NCBI GenBank assembly: GCA_913046825.1
Contig: CAJWTF010000041.1
Span: 1 to 26,434 of the forward strand
Direction of reading: 5' to 3'
Source: an uncultured Rickettsiales bacterium
GTDB lineage: Bacteria; Pseudomonadota; Alphaproteobacteria; UBA8366
Length of the DNA: 26,434 nt
The notes under the pieces are model-generated. The model made no database searches. It worked only from the letters and a program-made list of their open reading frames with translations, and was not told the origin of the DNA. Shown here in pieces: positions 25,805-26,434 of the stretch. A program made the translations under genes and the position numbers. Each line of letters opens with the position of its first letter. The first letter of the stretch is position 1.

Positions 25805-26434
25805 ATGGAGAAGAAACGGGTCAAGCGGATCGTCGAAAAATACATGTTCCCGACGGAGGGGACGTCCTATATGGGCGGTCTCGAAAATCGGCCCGTCATC
25901 GCGCGAAGCGAGGGGCGTAAGGTCTGGGATACGGACGGCAAGGAATTTCTTGACTTCCAATCCGGTCAGATGGGAGCGGCGCTCGGCCACCAGCATCCCC
26001 GCATGGTAAAGCGCATTCGCGAGACGATGGATACCTTGATGCATTCGACCAACACGATGCTCAATGTGCCGCGTCTGCGCCTACACGAAAAACTCGGCAA
26101 GTTATTGCCGTTGCCGCTGGAGAAATCCGTCTTTCTCGTGTCTGGCAGCGATTCGATCGAAGGGTCGATTGATCTGGCGCGTAAGGCGACTGGGGGCCTC
26201 GATATTATTGGCCTGCATGCGGGGCTGCATGGCTCCACCAGTTATGTGACCCGCTCGGTGTCCTTCAATTGGGACCGCAAGAAACACACGGCCGTGGCAC
26301 CCCACACGGGCGCTGTTCTCACCCCGTATTGTTATCGCTGCCCGTTAAATTTGAAGTTCCCGAAATGTGAGTTGCAATGCCTATCGGCGAGCATGGAGCT
26401 GGCCGATGCCAACTTCACGGCGCAACCGGCTGGC
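25805..26434 (+). CDS. Class III PLP-dependent aminotransferase, partial (C-terminus beyond window)
   Basis: The frame from ATG 25805 runs 210 codons to the window edge. It begins EKKRVKRIVEKYMFP and carries class III aminotransferase marks: VWDTDGKEFLDFQSG, ALGHQHPRMVKRI, FLVSGSDSIEGSIDLARKATG (the family usually has an NSGSEA-type motif) and GLHAGLHGST, the PLP-ring-stacking region. A cysteine-rich segment (YCYRCPLNLKFPKCELQC) follows, as seen in 2,2-dialkylglycine-decarboxylase-like and related omega-aminotransferases of this group. The lysine that binds PLP would lie past the window. A purine-rich GGGGGCGGG precedes the start. Substrate unknown. Confidence 0.85.
   Translation, partial: MEKKRVKRIVEKYMFPTEGTSYMGGLENRPVIARSEGRKVWDTDGKEFLDFQSGQMGAALGHQHPRMVKRIRETMDTLMHSTNTMLNVPRLRLHEKLGKLLPLPLEKSVFLVSGSDSIEGSIDLARKATGGLDIIGLHAGLHGSTSYVTRSVSFNWDRKKHTAVAPHTGAVLTPYCYRCPLNLKFPKCELQCLSASMELADANFTAQPAG

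Overview
This window reads as chromosomal DNA of a Gram-negative, probably marine or host-associated alphaproteobacterium. The call rests on the protein families (dimethylglycine/sarcosine dehydrogenase-GcvT fusion, PhnW/PhnA phosphonate genes, PrdB-like selenoprotein family, bifunctional aldolase/SDR), moderately high GC, purine-rich Shine-Dalgarno sites and short operons on both strands. No taxonomic marker, rRNA, tRNA, CRISPR array, IS element or phage gene was seen.

Layout. 1-3.2 kb: a SAM methyltransferase cut by the window edge (-), an MFS transporter (+), an M29/NicX-like metalloenzyme (-) and a doubtful small membrane ORF. 3.2-5.7 kb: a large FAD/folate methylamine dehydrogenase (-). 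5.8-12.2 kb (+): a phosphonate island with an orphan periplasmic binding protein, PhnW, a TauD-like 2OG oxygenase, a luciferase-like monooxygenase, RidA and phosphonoacetate hydrolase PhnA, interrupted by an antisense frameshifted cNMP-binding (Crp-like) pseudogene. 12.2-15.8 kb (-): glycerol kinase, a Na+/Ca2+ exchanger and glycerophosphodiesterase, then gene debris. 15.9-18.0 kb: a truncated redoxin, a PrdB/GrdB-type gene split by an in-frame UGA, and remnants of a sensor/solute-binding domain and a TauE/SafE exporter. 18.2-22.7 kb: MtnA-type sugar-phosphate isomerase, an Asp/Glu-racemase-like protein and an aldolase-dehydrogenase fusion. 22.7-24.7 kb: secreted cyclophilin, a small protein and an LPG-synthase-like membrane protein. 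24.7-25.6 kb: a shattered caspase-family pseudogene. 25.8 kb to the end: a partial class III aminotransferase.

How they may work together. Much of the content is scavenging of small osmolyte and membrane-derived compounds: N-methyl amines (DMGDH-like), 2-aminoethylphosphonate (PhnW...PhnA), glycerophosphodiesters and glycerol (UgpQ, GlpK), and possibly 5-deoxy or methylthio pentose phosphates (MtnA plus aldolase/SDR).

Most notable are: (1) the 16208-17089 gene, which reads as one 293-residue protein if UGA 16700-16702 is selenocysteine, with a SECIS-like hairpin at the right distance; (2) a PhnW-PhnA cluster with no visible enzyme for the middle step but with two uncharacterised oxygenases and a RidA; (3) MtnA with an aldolase/SDR fusion suggesting a DHAP-shunt-like route; and (4) at least five decaying genes in 26 kb, including a caspase homologue whose catalytic His codon has become Arg.
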